The notes: a model not told the origin generated them from the letters alone. Shown: positions 1 through 5,357, counted from the stretch's first letter. The stretch: 10,000 nucleotides of DNA from Symbiodinium natans (GCA_905221605.1 CAJNDS010002612.1:441126-451125), one strand, 5' to 3'. Translations and numbers: made by a program.

Positions 1-45
1 ACTCTACAAAGCAAGAATTCGTTGGGAGAAGTGTGTTGCGTCAAG
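1..45 (+). CDS. possible partial exon at window edge
   Basis: This stretch is open in all three + frames and ends at AAG before GACCCTAAACCC, which would be an AG|GA non-canonical donor leading straight into a telomere-type array. Read from base 1 it gives TLQSKNSLGEVCCVK and ends in phase 0, matching the phase 0 start of the candidate exon at 248. Read from base 2 it gives LYKARIRWEKCVAS, which also looks protein-like and could end at a GC donor (GTT|GCG). I cannot choose the frame from 45 bases. The case rests on its position next to the stronger island at 248; no family is recognised. Confidence 0.3.
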
Positions 46-47
46 GA

Positions 48-239
48 CCCTAAACCCCAAACCCTAAACCCCAAACCCCAAACCCCAGACCCTAAACCAT
101 AAACCCCAAACCCTAAACCCTAAACCCTAAACCCTAAACCCTAAACCCTAAACCCTAAACCCTAAACCCTAAACCCTAAACCCTAAATTTAAACCCTAAA
201 CCCCAAACCCTAAACCTAAACCCTAAACCCTAAACCCCA
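48..239 (-). repeat. CCCTAAA telomere-type array
   Basis: C-rich on the + strand (TTTAGGG on the - strand). Degenerate at its left edge (CCCCAAA, CCCAGAC, CATAAA variants), with about ten perfect heptamers near 112-185, then one TTTAAA break and degenerate units. It fills the space between the candidate exons 1-45 and 248-314 and its C/T-rich 3' end runs into the proposed acceptor CCCAG at 243-247. Confidence 0.95.
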
Positions 240-247
240 GCTCCCAG

Positions 248-314
248 GTGCGCCGCCAGGAGGAGCAAGCCGAGCTCCGCGACTGCGTCACGCGCGCCTT
301 GGACCAGCTTTACT
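248..314 (+). CDS. candidate internal exon, unidentified protein
   Basis: A GC-rich island between two telomere-type arrays. From 248 it reads VRRQEEQAELRDCVTRALDQ and then LY, a charged, helix-forming sequence, with most third codon positions G or C. The left edge is CCCAG|GTG (acceptor AG followed by G, phase 0); the right edge is ACT|GTTTGG, a GT donor leaving one base (T) of the next codon. That base plus GC at the start of the island at 809 makes TGC (Cys), so the two islands join in frame. No domain is recognised. It is a short piece, so chance openness cannot be excluded, but the codon pattern differs sharply from the repeats around it. Confidence 0.5.
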
Positions 315-505
315 GTTTGGGGTTTAGGGTTTAGGGAATGGGGTTTAGGATTAGGGTTTAGGGTTTGGGGTTTAGGTTTTAGGGTTTGGAGTTTAGGGTT
401 TAGGGTTTGGGGTTTAGGGTTTAGGGTTTAGGGTTTAGGGTCTAGGGTCTAGGGTCTAGGGTTAGGGTTTGGGGCTTTCGGGTTTAGGATTTTGGGGGCA
501 GAAGG
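315..505 (+). repeat. TTTAGGG telomere-type array
   Basis: G-rich on the + strand and opposite in orientation to the array at 617-794. Units are mixed: TTTAGGG, TTTGGGG, TCTAGGG and TTAGGG. It starts exactly at the proposed GT donor of the exon ending at 314, so it would be the 5' part of an intron of about 494 bp (315-808). Confidence 0.95.
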
Positions 506-616
506 TTTTAGGGGGCTTTAGACCGGATTTTGGGGCTCCAGGAAGCGGAGGGGGTTGGTGTTTTCCGGGCCAGCAAAAGGGTGTGCTAGTCGTAGGGAGG
601 TGCATCGAAATAAGAG
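506..616. other. non-repeat island, nothing definite
   Basis: This unique sequence separates the G-rich and C-rich arrays. It contains CTCCAG|GAAGCGG near 538-545, which resembles an acceptor, and all three + frames stay open for 15 or more codons, but none has a persuasive codon pattern. It is more likely the central part of the intron 315-808 than an exon. Confidence 0.4.
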
Positions 617-794
617 CCCCTAAGCCCTGAACCCTTAAACCCTAAACCCTAAACCCTAAACCCCTAAACCCCTAAACCCTAAACCCCTAAACCCCTAAAC
701 CCCTAAACCCTAAACCCCTAAACCCCTAAACCCCTAAACCCCAAAACCCCAAAACCCCAAAACCCCTAAACCCCTAAACCCCTAAACCCTAAGC
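617..794 (-). repeat. CCCTAAA/CCCCTAAA array with octamer variant
   Basis: C-rich on the + strand. It starts with degenerate units, then a mix of heptamers and the octamer CCCCTAAA, including three CCCCAAAA units near 739-765. Octamers dominate over about 660-790, unlike the near-pure heptamer array at 6104-6560. It lies just upstream of the proposed acceptor at 807-808. Confidence 0.93.
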
Positions 795-808
795 CGGAGA
801 CGTCCCAG

Positions 809-849
809 GCTGCCGCGATGAGGCCGCCGAGGCGAGCGCCGATGCTCAG
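809..849 (+). CDS. candidate internal exon, 41 nt
   Basis: It begins after GTCCCAG (AG|G acceptor) with GC completing a split Cys codon, then reads CRDEAAEASADAQ with strongly G/C third positions. It ends at CAG|GACAATG, an AG|GA donor, in phase 0. The reading is acidic and Ala-rich and fits a helical continuation of the island at 248. The 3' flank turns into a TTTAGGG array only 11 bases later. Alternative GC or GT donors (AAT|GCG, AGG|GTTTAG) exist. Support is the in-frame fit on both sides rather than homology. Confidence 0.45.
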
Positions 850-860
850 GACAATGCGAT

Positions 861-966
861 AGGGTTTAGGGTTTAGGGTTTAGGGTTTAGGGTTTAGGGT
901 TTAGGGTTTAGGGTTTAGGGTTTAGGGTTTAGGGTTTAGGGTTTAGTGTTTAGGGTTGAGGGTTTA
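861..966 (+). repeat. TTTAGGG telomere-type array
   Basis: About 14 heptamers, nearly perfect, with TTTAGTG and TTGAGGG variants at the right end. It lies in the proposed intron after the exon ending at 849. Confidence 0.95.
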
Positions 967-1302
967 TCCTAGGTTTTCTACGCGTCAATAGGGACTGGCT
1001 CTTGGCTCTCCTCTATGACAGGTTCTTGCGTTTTCCTTCGTGCGTGGGGGGGGGGGGAAGTTGAAGACACAGACCCCAGCCTCTGCAAGCGCCGACTAAC
1101 AGCAAGAAAAGGCCGCCCTCTTCATAGCAAGCAGAGCCGCAGAGGGGCCTATATGCTGGGCTTGGGCGTCGCCAGTGAGCAAATGGTGACTTCAACCAAC
1201 TGACAAGGCGGAAACAATCATTGCGCCGGGTCTGGTGGCCCAGTAAGGGTACAACACGCCTCAGCAGGGAGGGGCTCACCTGCTGGGGGAGTCTAAGCTT
1301 CT
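967..1302. other. gene-free stretch with a G12 run
   Basis: No convincing gene. There is a run of 12 G at 1046-1057. A + frame from ATG 1015 (62 codons) and a - frame (1013-1279) overlap each other, and neither has a recognisable product. The last third of the + frame (GAYMLGLGVASEQMVTSTN, before TGA 1201-1203) is mildly protein-like. Most likely intronic or spacer DNA. Confidence 0.4.
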
Positions 1303-1336
1303 GGGTTTAGGGTTTAGGATTTTAGATTTAGGGGCC
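1303..1336 (+). repeat. short degenerate TTTAGGG block
   Basis: Two good heptamers followed by TTTAGGA, TTTTAGA and TTTAGGGG units. It sits directly upstream of the AG proposed as acceptor at 1338-1339. Confidence 0.8.
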
Positions 1337-1339
1337 AAG

Positions 1340-1480
1340 GGCATTGGGCCTGTGATGCTTAGATACACCCTGACCAAGGACATTCTGCAGCATTGTTGGG
1401 CGGAGAATTTTTCATTGCTATGCCGCTTTGCCCTTGAAGCTCAAGCTCAGATGCCTTCCGAATCTTTAAGCCTCGAGCGC
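1340..1480 (+). CDS. candidate internal exon, unidentified protein
   Basis: It starts after GCCAAG (AG|G) in phase 0, matching the phase 0 end at 849. It reads GIGPVMLRYTLTKDILQHC, then WAENFSLLCRFALEAQAQ and MPSESLSLER, and the frame stays open to TAG 1502-1504 inside the next TTTAGGG array. The first 37 codons look most coding-like, with an amphipathic helical pattern. The donor is unclear: CGC|GAACCCC at 1480/1481 (GA donor, phase 0) would join in frame to the exon at 1619, but CAA|GCTCAG near 1444/1445 (GC donor) also works. No family recognised. The end given is therefore approximate. Confidence 0.4.
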
Positions 1481-1496
1481 GAACCCCAAACCAGAA

Positions 1497-1597
1497 GGGT
1501 TTAGGGTTTAGGGTTTAGGGTTTAGGGTTTAGGGTTTAGGGTTTAGGGTTTAGGGTTTAGGGTTTACAGAGTGTACGGTTTAGGGTTAACCCGAAAC
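1497..1597 (+). repeat. TTTAGGG array ending in an inverted junction
   Basis: Ten near-perfect TTTAGGG units (1497-1566) are followed by a degenerate part and then a near-perfect palindrome at 1578-1597 centred on GGGTTAACCC (1583-1592), after which the sequence is C-rich (GAAACCCC). It lies in the proposed intron before the exon at 1619. Confidence 0.92.
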
Positions 1598-1618
1598 CCC
1601 AAAAGGGCCCCAACGCAG

Positions 1619-1702
1619 GAGCACTGGCGCCGCTGCAGGGCTGCCCAGGAAGCCATCGTTCAGGGCTACCGAGAAGGCGAGCAGCTTCGGAGATGTCTTC
1701 AG
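1619..1702 (+). CDS. candidate internal exon, 84 nt
   Basis: Island between repeats, starting after AACGCAG (AG|G) and ending at CTTCAG|GATTTAGG (AG|GA), both in phase 0. It reads EHWRRCRAAQEAIVQGYREG and then EQLRRCLQ, 28 codons of amphipathic, Arg/Gln/Glu-rich helix, probably coiled-coil-like, close in style to the islands at 248 and 809. The alternative frames contain stops or give unlikely proteins. It joins in frame to 1862-1948 across a 159 bp stretch that is wholly degenerate TTTAGGG repeat. The function is not recognised. Confidence 0.55.
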
Positions 1703-1861
1703 GATTTAGGGGCTTAGGGTTTGAGGAGGGTTTCGGGTTTAGGGTTTTAGGGTTTTGGGGTTAGGGGTTCGTTTAGAGTTGAGGGGTTCGGGGATTTAGG
1801 GGTTTAGGATTTTGGGCGTAAGGTCTGAAGGGCTCTACAGGGTTTGGGGTTTGGGGTTCAG
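1703..1861 (+). repeat. degenerate TTTAGGG block, proposed intron body
   Basis: All 159 bases are decayed TTTAGGG-like units (TTTAGGGG, TTTGAGG, TTTCGGG, TTTTGGGG). The left edge is CTTCAG|GA and the right edge is GTTCAG|GC, so both boundaries carry the same TTCAGG hexamer. Treated as a GA-AG intron it connects the flanking islands without breaking the frame. Confidence 0.6.
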
Positions 1862-1948
1862 GCTGCCGTGCAGGTGTTGTCTGGAATCGACAAACAGATA
1901 GATATCATGGTAAAGCAGAAATTGTGGTGTTCCAGGTTCTCTGTTTAA
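1862..1948 (+). CDS. candidate terminal exon with TAA stop
   Basis: After GGTTCAG (AG|G) the frame reads AAVQVLSGIDKQIDIMV, then KQKLWCSRFSV and TAA at 1946-1948: 28 codons plus stop. Normal codon diversity and an amphipathic IDKQIDIMV stretch argue for real coding. It would end the protein assembled from the islands at 248, 809, 1340 and 1619. The next gene, on the same strand, begins 245 bases on. An ATG|GTAAAG inside (GT donor near 1909) is an alternative exon end. Unidentified protein. Confidence 0.55.
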   Translation, partial: AAVQVLSGIDKQIDIMVKQKLWCSRFSV

Positions 1949-2192
1949 CGGACTGTGTTTCAACAATGGTCCACAGCAATTTGCAACCAACTTTTCGATT
2001 CAGTTTGACAGGTGCAAGAACAGGTCCTCCTGAATTCCGTGTAACATGACACATTCATTGAATGATTTATGAACACACAGGATTAAAGATTGCCGTGCCT
2101 GATTGACACATTCGTCTCTGGTATTTCTGATGTATTTGCCGCAGCTTAAGGCAGCCAAGCGTGCTTAGGTGGAATTCTGTTGATGCTAGGCA
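1949..2192 (+). promoter_or_regulatory. intergenic region and 5' leader of the dehydrogenase
   Basis: Repeat-free sequence between a candidate stop and the next start. The last 70 bases hold a pyrimidine-rich tract followed by several AGs (TTGCCGCAG, GTGCTTAG, GATGCTAG), the last only three bases before the ATG. In dinoflagellates such AGs serve as spliced-leader trans-splice acceptors (established); which one is used here is not visible. No spliced-leader relic and no TATA-like element were found. Confidence 0.35.
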
Positions 2193-3467
2193 ATGTTCCG
2201 TCTCCACCCCCAGCTCTCCAAATTCGTGACTACATCGGTCGCCCGGCGATTCTCTACCGTGGGGAAGCCCATCGAATGCTTCTCGGCCGTGGCGTGGAAG
2301 CCCGAGACAGACTTTTCCAAACCTGCCGTTTCTCTGGAGAAGATCATCGTGGCCCCCCCGGCGGAGAATGAGGTGCGCATTCGTATTGATTATTCGACCC
2401 TCTGCGGAACGGACTTGCAGGCTGCGGCGGGAAAGGACAATGAGGCTCACTTTCCTTTTGTTCCAGGACATGAGTCGGCAGGTACGGTGGAGTCGATTGG
2501 GCCCGGAGTCACCACGGTGAAGCCCGGCGACAAGGTGATTCCATGCTACCAGGCCCAATGCTTTGCCGACGACTTGTCAAAGGATCAGTGTCCTCGATGC
2601 CGAGGTTATCGCAAGGGCAAAACCAACCTTTGCGGTAAAGTCCGAGGCTTCACCGGTGCAGGTGTGATGCGTGCTGGCGGTGTCCGTTTCCAAGGAGCGG
2701 AGGGCCAACAAGAGCTTCATCACTTCATGGGTATCAGCTGCTTTTCTCAGTACACCGTGATCCACGAGGAAAGTGCTGGTAAGATTCGCGATGACTCGCC
2801 TTTGTCGAAGGCACCATTGCTTGCCTGTGCCCTCCCGACTGGATTTGGTGCCGTCATGAACACAGCCAAAGTGGAAGCCGGGTCCATCGTTGCTGTCTTC
2901 GGGCTCGGGACAGTGGGACTCTCAATCATTGAGGCATGCAAGCGTGTTGGTGCCACGAGGATCATCGCCATCGACACTAACCCTGAGAAATTCGAGCGCG
3001 CTCTGGCCTGGGGCGCCACCGATACTGTGAATCCCAAGGAACATGACGGTCCAATACAAGACATCATTATCAAAATGACAAACGGCGGTGTGGATTATTC
3101 GTTCGAGGCGACCGGCTCAGTGGACGTCATGCGTGCAGCGCTAGAGTGTGCTCATATCGGATGGGGAAAGAGTGTAGTCGTGGGTGTTGCAGCAGGCGGA
3201 GCAGAAATCTCGACCCGTCCCTTCCAGCTGGTGACAGGGCGCACTTGGACTGGCACCGCTTTTGGTGGTTTCCGCGGTCGCGAGGGTGTTGCGCAACTCA
3301 TGGATGATTACATGGATGGGAAGTTTGACATTGATCCGTACATCACGCACAACGTGCCGTTGCGAGACATCAACGAAGCTTTTCGCTTACTCCGTGCGGG
3401 AGAGAGTCTCCGGACAATCATCTGGATGCATGAAGATCCTCCGCACATTGGTGCCGTCCCCGCATGA
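2193..3467 (+). CDS. class III alcohol dehydrogenase-like protein, probably mitochondrial
   Basis: A zinc-dependent medium-chain dehydrogenase closest in signature to class III (glutathione-dependent formaldehyde dehydrogenase), which oxidises S-(hydroxymethyl)glutathione with NAD+. It has 424 residues against roughly 375-380 usual. Residues 1-24 are basic and Ser/Thr-rich with ARRFST, a mitochondrial-type cleavage site. Catalytic-zinc ligands are C71, H93 (GHE motif) and C212; the Rossmann motif GLGTVG is at 237-242 and the NAD-ribose Asp is D261. The class III hallmark [17 protein letters not shown] is at 343-359, and R151 aligns with the Arg that class III uses to bind the glutathione carboxylate. 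Oddities: structural-zinc cysteines 123, 133, 136 and 147 are spaced x9-x2-x10 instead of x2-x2-x7, the usual CHTD motif is CGTD, and there is a C-terminal tail of about 14 residues. The start is fixed by an in-frame TAG at 2187-2189. There is no intron. Family certain; exact substrate and class less so. Confidence 0.93.
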   Translation: MFRLHPQLSKFVTTSVARRFSTVGKPIECFSAVAWKPETDFSKPAVSLEKIIVAPPAENEVRIRIDYSTLCGTDLQAAAGKDNEAHFPFVPGHESAGTVESIGPGVTTVKPGDKVIPCYQAQCFADDLSKDQCPRCRGYRKGKTNLCGKVRGFTGAGVMRAGGVRFQGAEGQQELHHFMGISCFSQYTVIHEESAGKIRDDSPLSKAPLLACALPTGFGAVMNTAKVEAGSIVAVFGLGTVGLSIIEACKRVGATRIIAIDTNPEKFERALAWGATDTVNPKEHDGPIQDIIIKMTNGGVDYSFEATGSVDVMRAALECAHIGWGKSVVVGVAAGGAEISTRPFQLVTGRTWTGTAFGGFRGREGVAQLMDDYMDGKFDIDPYITHNVPLRDINEAFRLLRAGESLRTIIWMHEDPPHIGAVPA

Positions 3468-3631
3468 AGAAGCGTTTGCTCACAAGCCACAAGCTACACG
3501 CACGCGAGGGGAAAGATGTGAAACATCGTATGTCCGACTATGTCCCTTCATTCATTATCAGTCATGAATCAATGAGGGGTTTTTCTTGTACATGGCTCCG
3601 TTGGAGTAGCCGTCGGTTTTTTTTCCGCTCC
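3468..3631 (+). other. 3' flank of the dehydrogenase with a 3' splice-site-like tract
   Basis: No gene seen. It ends in a T8 run followed by CCGCTCCAG (3617-3632), a strong polypyrimidine-plus-AG signal. It could be a cis acceptor or a trans-splice acceptor for a following gene on the same strand. No polyadenylation signal is recognisable, as is usual for dinoflagellates. Confidence 0.35.
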
Positions 3632-3632
3632 A

Positions 3633-3837
3633 GGCATGGGCCATTGTTGTGCTAGGTGCACCTGAGGGGTTTGTCTTGCATGCTTCTTGGCTTCTATGCA
3701 GTGCTCTGGTTCTTCTTCTCGGGCAGTTGGCAACAGCCAGCGCTAGCTCGAGAGGAGGATTTGCTCGGCTTCCAATCGTGTGGCAGCGTTTGAAAAGTGC
3801 GACGATGTTGAGAGCGGAAGCATACCAAGCAAGCTGA
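3633..3837 (+). CDS. possible terminal exon with a hydrophobic segment
   Basis: The frame is open from 3610 and runs to TGA 3835-3837. After the acceptor-like CTCCAG it reads AWAIVVLGAPEGFVLHASW, then LLCSALVLLLGQLATASAS and a basic tail (GGFARLPIVWQRLKSATMLR). The middle is hydrophobic enough for a membrane segment or signal anchor. The only ATG in this frame is near the end, so it would need an upstream exon or a leader-supplied start. A longer overlapping - frame (3558-3887) has no recognisable content. Coding status is uncertain and no family is recognised. Confidence 0.28.
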
Positions 3838-3844
3838 TGCTCAG

Positions 3845-3958
3845 GATCTAAAACCCTGAGCCAAATCCCAAACCCATGACCCCACAAGCACGAAAAAGGA
3901 TAAGTCTGTAAACGGCAAGCACGCCCTAAACCCTAATTATACCCGAAACCCTGACCCT
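3845..3958 (-). repeat. decayed CCCTAAA-type sequence
   Basis: Scattered units such as AAACCCTGAG, AAATCCCA, CCCTAAACCCTAAT and CCCGAAACCCTGA. This marks the start of the second repeat-rich region. Confidence 0.6.
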
Positions 3959-3962
3959 GAGA

Positions 3963-3980
3963 GAACTCCGCGGGGAGTTC
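3963..3980. repeat. short hairpin
   Basis: GAACTCC and GGAGTTC form a perfect 7 bp stem around GCGG. It is followed by about 50 bases of unassigned sequence (3981-4023) up to a short TTTAGGGG unit. Too short to call a terminator or a site. Confidence 0.35.
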
Positions 3981-4043
3981 CCTGCGACCCTCCCAAAACG
4001 CCTTAGAAGCTCCCCAAAAGGCTTCAGGGTTTAGGGGCTAACG

Positions 4044-4167
4044 CCTAGACCCTAGACCCTCACCCTAAACCCTAAACCCTAAACCCTAAACCCTAAACCC
4101 TAAACCCTAAACCCTAAACCCTAAACCCTAACCCGAAACCCTAAACACTAAACCCTAAACCCTAAAC
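4044..4167 (-). repeat. CCCTAAA telomere-type array
   Basis: Begins with CCTAGAC units, followed by about ten perfect CCCTAAA heptamers, then CCCGAAA and CACTAAA variants. It lies just upstream of the acceptor-like AAAGAG before the island at 4185. Confidence 0.95.
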
Positions 4168-4184
4168 TCCTTCTTAACAAAGAG

Positions 4185-4253
4185 GGGACCGCGAATTGGG
4201 CGTCGAGCTGCTGGCGAAGATGTCGGACTCGGGCTTGGGTTTCGGGGCGCAGG
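4185..4253 (+). CDS. candidate exon, unidentified protein
   Basis: After ACAAAGAG (AG|G) two bases complete a codon, then the frame reads DRELGVELLAKMSDSGLGF and GAQ with G/C-rich third positions. It ends CAGG|GATCTTGG (GA donor) in phase 1. Joined to the island at 4311 the split codon becomes GGA (Gly), giving GAQGIYVQRLV in frame. The intron between them is 57 bases, mostly TTTAGGG. No domain recognised. The other frames give a Trp/Arg-rich reading or stops. Confidence 0.48.
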
Positions 4254-4310
4254 GATCTTGGGAAAAGGGTTTAGGAATTAGGGTGTAGGGTTTAGGGTTT
4301 AGGGTGGCAG
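4254..4310 (+). repeat. 57-base TTTAGGG block, proposed GA-AG mini-intron
   Basis: After GATCTTGGGAAAA the sequence is TTTAGGA, ATTAGGG, TGTAGGG and TTTAGGG units up to TGGCAG. Both edges carry GCAGG (CGCAGG|GA and GGCAG|GA). Removing it keeps the frame of the flanking islands. Confidence 0.55.
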
Positions 4311-4333
4311 GAATTTATGTGCAGCGTTTGGTA
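4311..4333 (+). CDS. candidate micro-exon
   Basis: It starts after GTGGCAG (AG|G) with GA completing a Gly codon, then IYVQRLV, ending either at GTA|GACCCG (GA donor, phase 0, as given) or at TTG|GTAGAC (GT donor at 4331, also phase 0). Both joins lead in phase 0 to the island at 4740. At 23 bases the coding evidence alone is weak; the call depends on its fit with its neighbours. Confidence 0.35.
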
Positions 4334-4498
4334 GACCCGAAACCCACAACGCTTAATCTTGAACCCTGAACCAAAAAACCGGGTTTCGTATTTTGGAGTC
4401 CCCGCAGTCAGGTATGGATAGGAAACGCAGAGCACTAAACCCATGTGGCATCGAAGTGTCCTTTCAACTTGTCATATTTTCAGGAACACATGCAAGCC
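4334..4498 (+). other. mixed stretch with one open frame
   Basis: Partly decayed repeats (CCCGAAACCCACAAC, AACCCTGAACC). A + frame is open across about 4390-4500 and reads ILESPQSGMDRKRRALNPC then GIEVSFQLVIF, with an acceptor-like GCAGTCAG|GT at 4405-4412. It may be a further exon between 4333 and 4740, but codon use is indifferent and I do not call it. Confidence 0.3.
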
Positions 4499-4583
4499 CC
4501 AAGGCCCTAAACCATATAAGCCCTACACCCTAAACCCTCAACCCTAAACCCTAAACCCTGAGCCCAAACCCTAACCCCAAGTC
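4499..4583 (-). repeat. degenerate CCCTAAA block
   Basis: Units CCCTAAA, CCCTACA, CCCTCAA, CCCTGAG and CCCAAA in C-rich orientation, in the proposed intron before 4740. Confidence 0.85.
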
Positions 4584-4601
4584 AAGGGGGCTTAAGGTTA
4601 G

Positions 4602-4635
4602 TTTTTTTTTTTTTTTTCGGGGGGGGGGGGGGGGG
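4602..4635. repeat. T16-C-G17 homopolymer pair
   Basis: Sixteen T (4602-4617), one C, then seventeen G (4619-4635), followed by AGGGTGGGTGG. A slippage-prone and sequencing-error-prone site; the lengths given are those in this assembly. The G run plus the following G triplets could form a quadruplex. Confidence 0.95.
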
Positions 4636-4678
4636 AGGGTGGGTGGTGTGTTCAGGCTCGAAAGCCTTTAAGGTTCAG

Positions 4679-4714
4679 GACCCTAACCCCAAACCCTAAA
4701 CCCTTCTAGGGTTT
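4679..4714. repeat. CCCTAAA block ending in a small inverted junction
   Basis: Four C-rich units end in AAACCCT TCT AGGGTTT (4698-4714), a perfect 7 bp inverted repeat with a 3-base loop where the repeat flips orientation. Confidence 0.8.
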
Positions 4715-4739
4715 CAAAAAGTCTTTCCCTCCAAAGTAG

Positions 4740-4838
4740 GAGCTCAACGCCAAGCTTGGGGAAAACATGGCGGCCCTTGAAGTGGAGGTGCCGGTTATTC
4801 GGAGACCCCAAAACTTGTGGGAGTGGGATCTTACAGGG
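4740..4838 (+). CDS. candidate exon, unidentified protein
   Basis: One of the clearest islands. After CAAAGTAG (AG|G), in phase 0, it reads ELNAKLGENMAALEVEVPV and then IRRPQNLWEWDLTG, with balanced amino-acid use and no stop before the frame enters the TTTAGGG array at 4836. The donor is undecided: ACAGG|GTTTAG (GT, phase 2) at the array boundary, or TGG|GATCTTAC (GA, phase 0) at 4826/4827. Phase 0 at the left matches the end of the island at 4333. No domain recognised; the pattern is helix, strand, then Trp-rich. The end given is approximate. Confidence 0.5.
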
Positions 4839-4893
4839 TTTAGGGTTTAGGGTTTCAGGGGTTTAGGGTTTAGGGTTTAGGGTTTAGGGTTTA
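4836..4893 (+). repeat. TTTAGGG telomere-type array
   Basis: About eight units with one TTTCAGGGG interruption, directly after the candidate exon. Confidence 0.93.
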
Positions 4894-5082
4894 CCCTCGC
4901 AATTGATGGTGCCTACGTATGGTTTGCGGTTTTAGGTTTGCGGCTAATTATGCCCCCCTCCCACCCAACCCACACCTTAACCCTGTACCCCATAAGCCCT
5001 GATATTGGGGTTAGGGCCACTGAGGGTTTTGGGTTTCGGCCGCACTTTGTGAGGTTCCTCGGGGTTTGGGGAAGCTCCGTAA
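4894..5082 (+). other. gene-free stretch
   Basis: A direct repeat GGTTTGCGG (4921-4929, 4935-4943), a C/T-rich tract, and scattered decayed telomere-type units in both orientations. One + frame is open through it, but most codons come from repeat-like DNA and no exon edge is convincing. Confidence 0.4.
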
Positions 5083-5118
5083 GGGTTTAGGGTTTAGGCT
5101 TTAGGCTTTAGGGTTTGG
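5083..5118 (+). repeat. short TTTAGGG block
   Basis: TTTAGGG units with two TTTAGGC variants, upstream of the acceptor-like TTCTCTAG at 5119-5126. Confidence 0.85.
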
Positions 5119-5126
5119 TTCTCTAG

Positions 5127-5180
5127 CCATCCTAACCCGAACCACATCGAAGACCGTGTGGTGTCTAGACAAGACTTTTG
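5127..5180 (+). CDS. candidate exon with a canonical GT donor
   Basis: After TTCTCTAG the preferred frame completes a codon with CC and reads ILTRTTSKTVWCLDKTF, ending TTTTG|GTGAGT in phase 1. GTGAGT is a textbook GT donor, unlike the GA edges of the repeat-bodied introns nearby. Spliced to 5263 the frame continues as GRQYSACTFPC and on to a stop. A second open frame (PNPNHIEDRVVSRQDFW) is also protein-like, so the frame is not settled. The left edge lacks the AG|G seen elsewhere. Confidence 0.38.
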
Positions 5181-5262
5181 GTGAGTGTGAGTGTCGTTAA
5201 CCGTAGAGACAGACGCCATGTTGCCGCATGTTTACATCAGCTGAGGGTCACACACGTTTCAG

Positions 5263-5357
5263 GGCGGCAGTACTCTGCTTGCACGTTCCCGTGCGGAATT
5301 GGGGACGTTGGATCCTTCCATGTCCACAATGAGAACGATCTCCAGAAATGTGTTTGA
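5263..5357 (+). CDS. candidate terminal exon
   Basis: It begins after a pyrimidine-containing CACACACGTTTCAG (AG|G). In the frame continuing from 5180 it reads RQYSACTFPCGIGDVGSF and HVHNENDLQKCV with TGA at 5355-5357. In phase 0 it reads GGSTLLARSRAELGTLDPSM and on to TGA 5368-5370. Both are protein-like and similarly G/C-rich at third positions; I prefer the first because it fits the GTGAGT donor. The intron 5181-5262 is 82 bases, GT-AG, with no telomere-type units. Unidentified; it would end the gene of the islands at 4185-4838 if they belong together. Confidence 0.4.

Noticed and set aside
48-239. Chromosome end (true telomere)
   Set aside because: The array is short, interrupted, not at the sequence terminus, and similar arrays recur in both orientations all along the window with coding islands between them.
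1013-1279. 88-codon frame on the - strand
   Set aside because: Low-complexity reading over a G12 run, with no recognisable motif and no neighbours on that strand.
1-2000. Whole repeat pattern as an assembly artefact
   Set aside because: The arrays have many private variants and alternate with unique, in-phase islands, which collapsed or chimeric assembly would not easily produce; array lengths may still be inexact.
1949-2192. Relic spliced-leader sequence upstream of the dehydrogenase
   Set aside because: No match to the conserved leader core could be found by eye here or elsewhere in the window.
2067-2558. 163-codon frame on the - strand
   Set aside because: It lies opposite the start of the dehydrogenase and is explained as an antisense shadow of its G/C-rich third positions.
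3558-3887. 109-codon frame on the - strand
   Set aside because: It begins at a TTG within decayed repeat and overlaps a + frame with a better acceptor signal; no recognisable domain.
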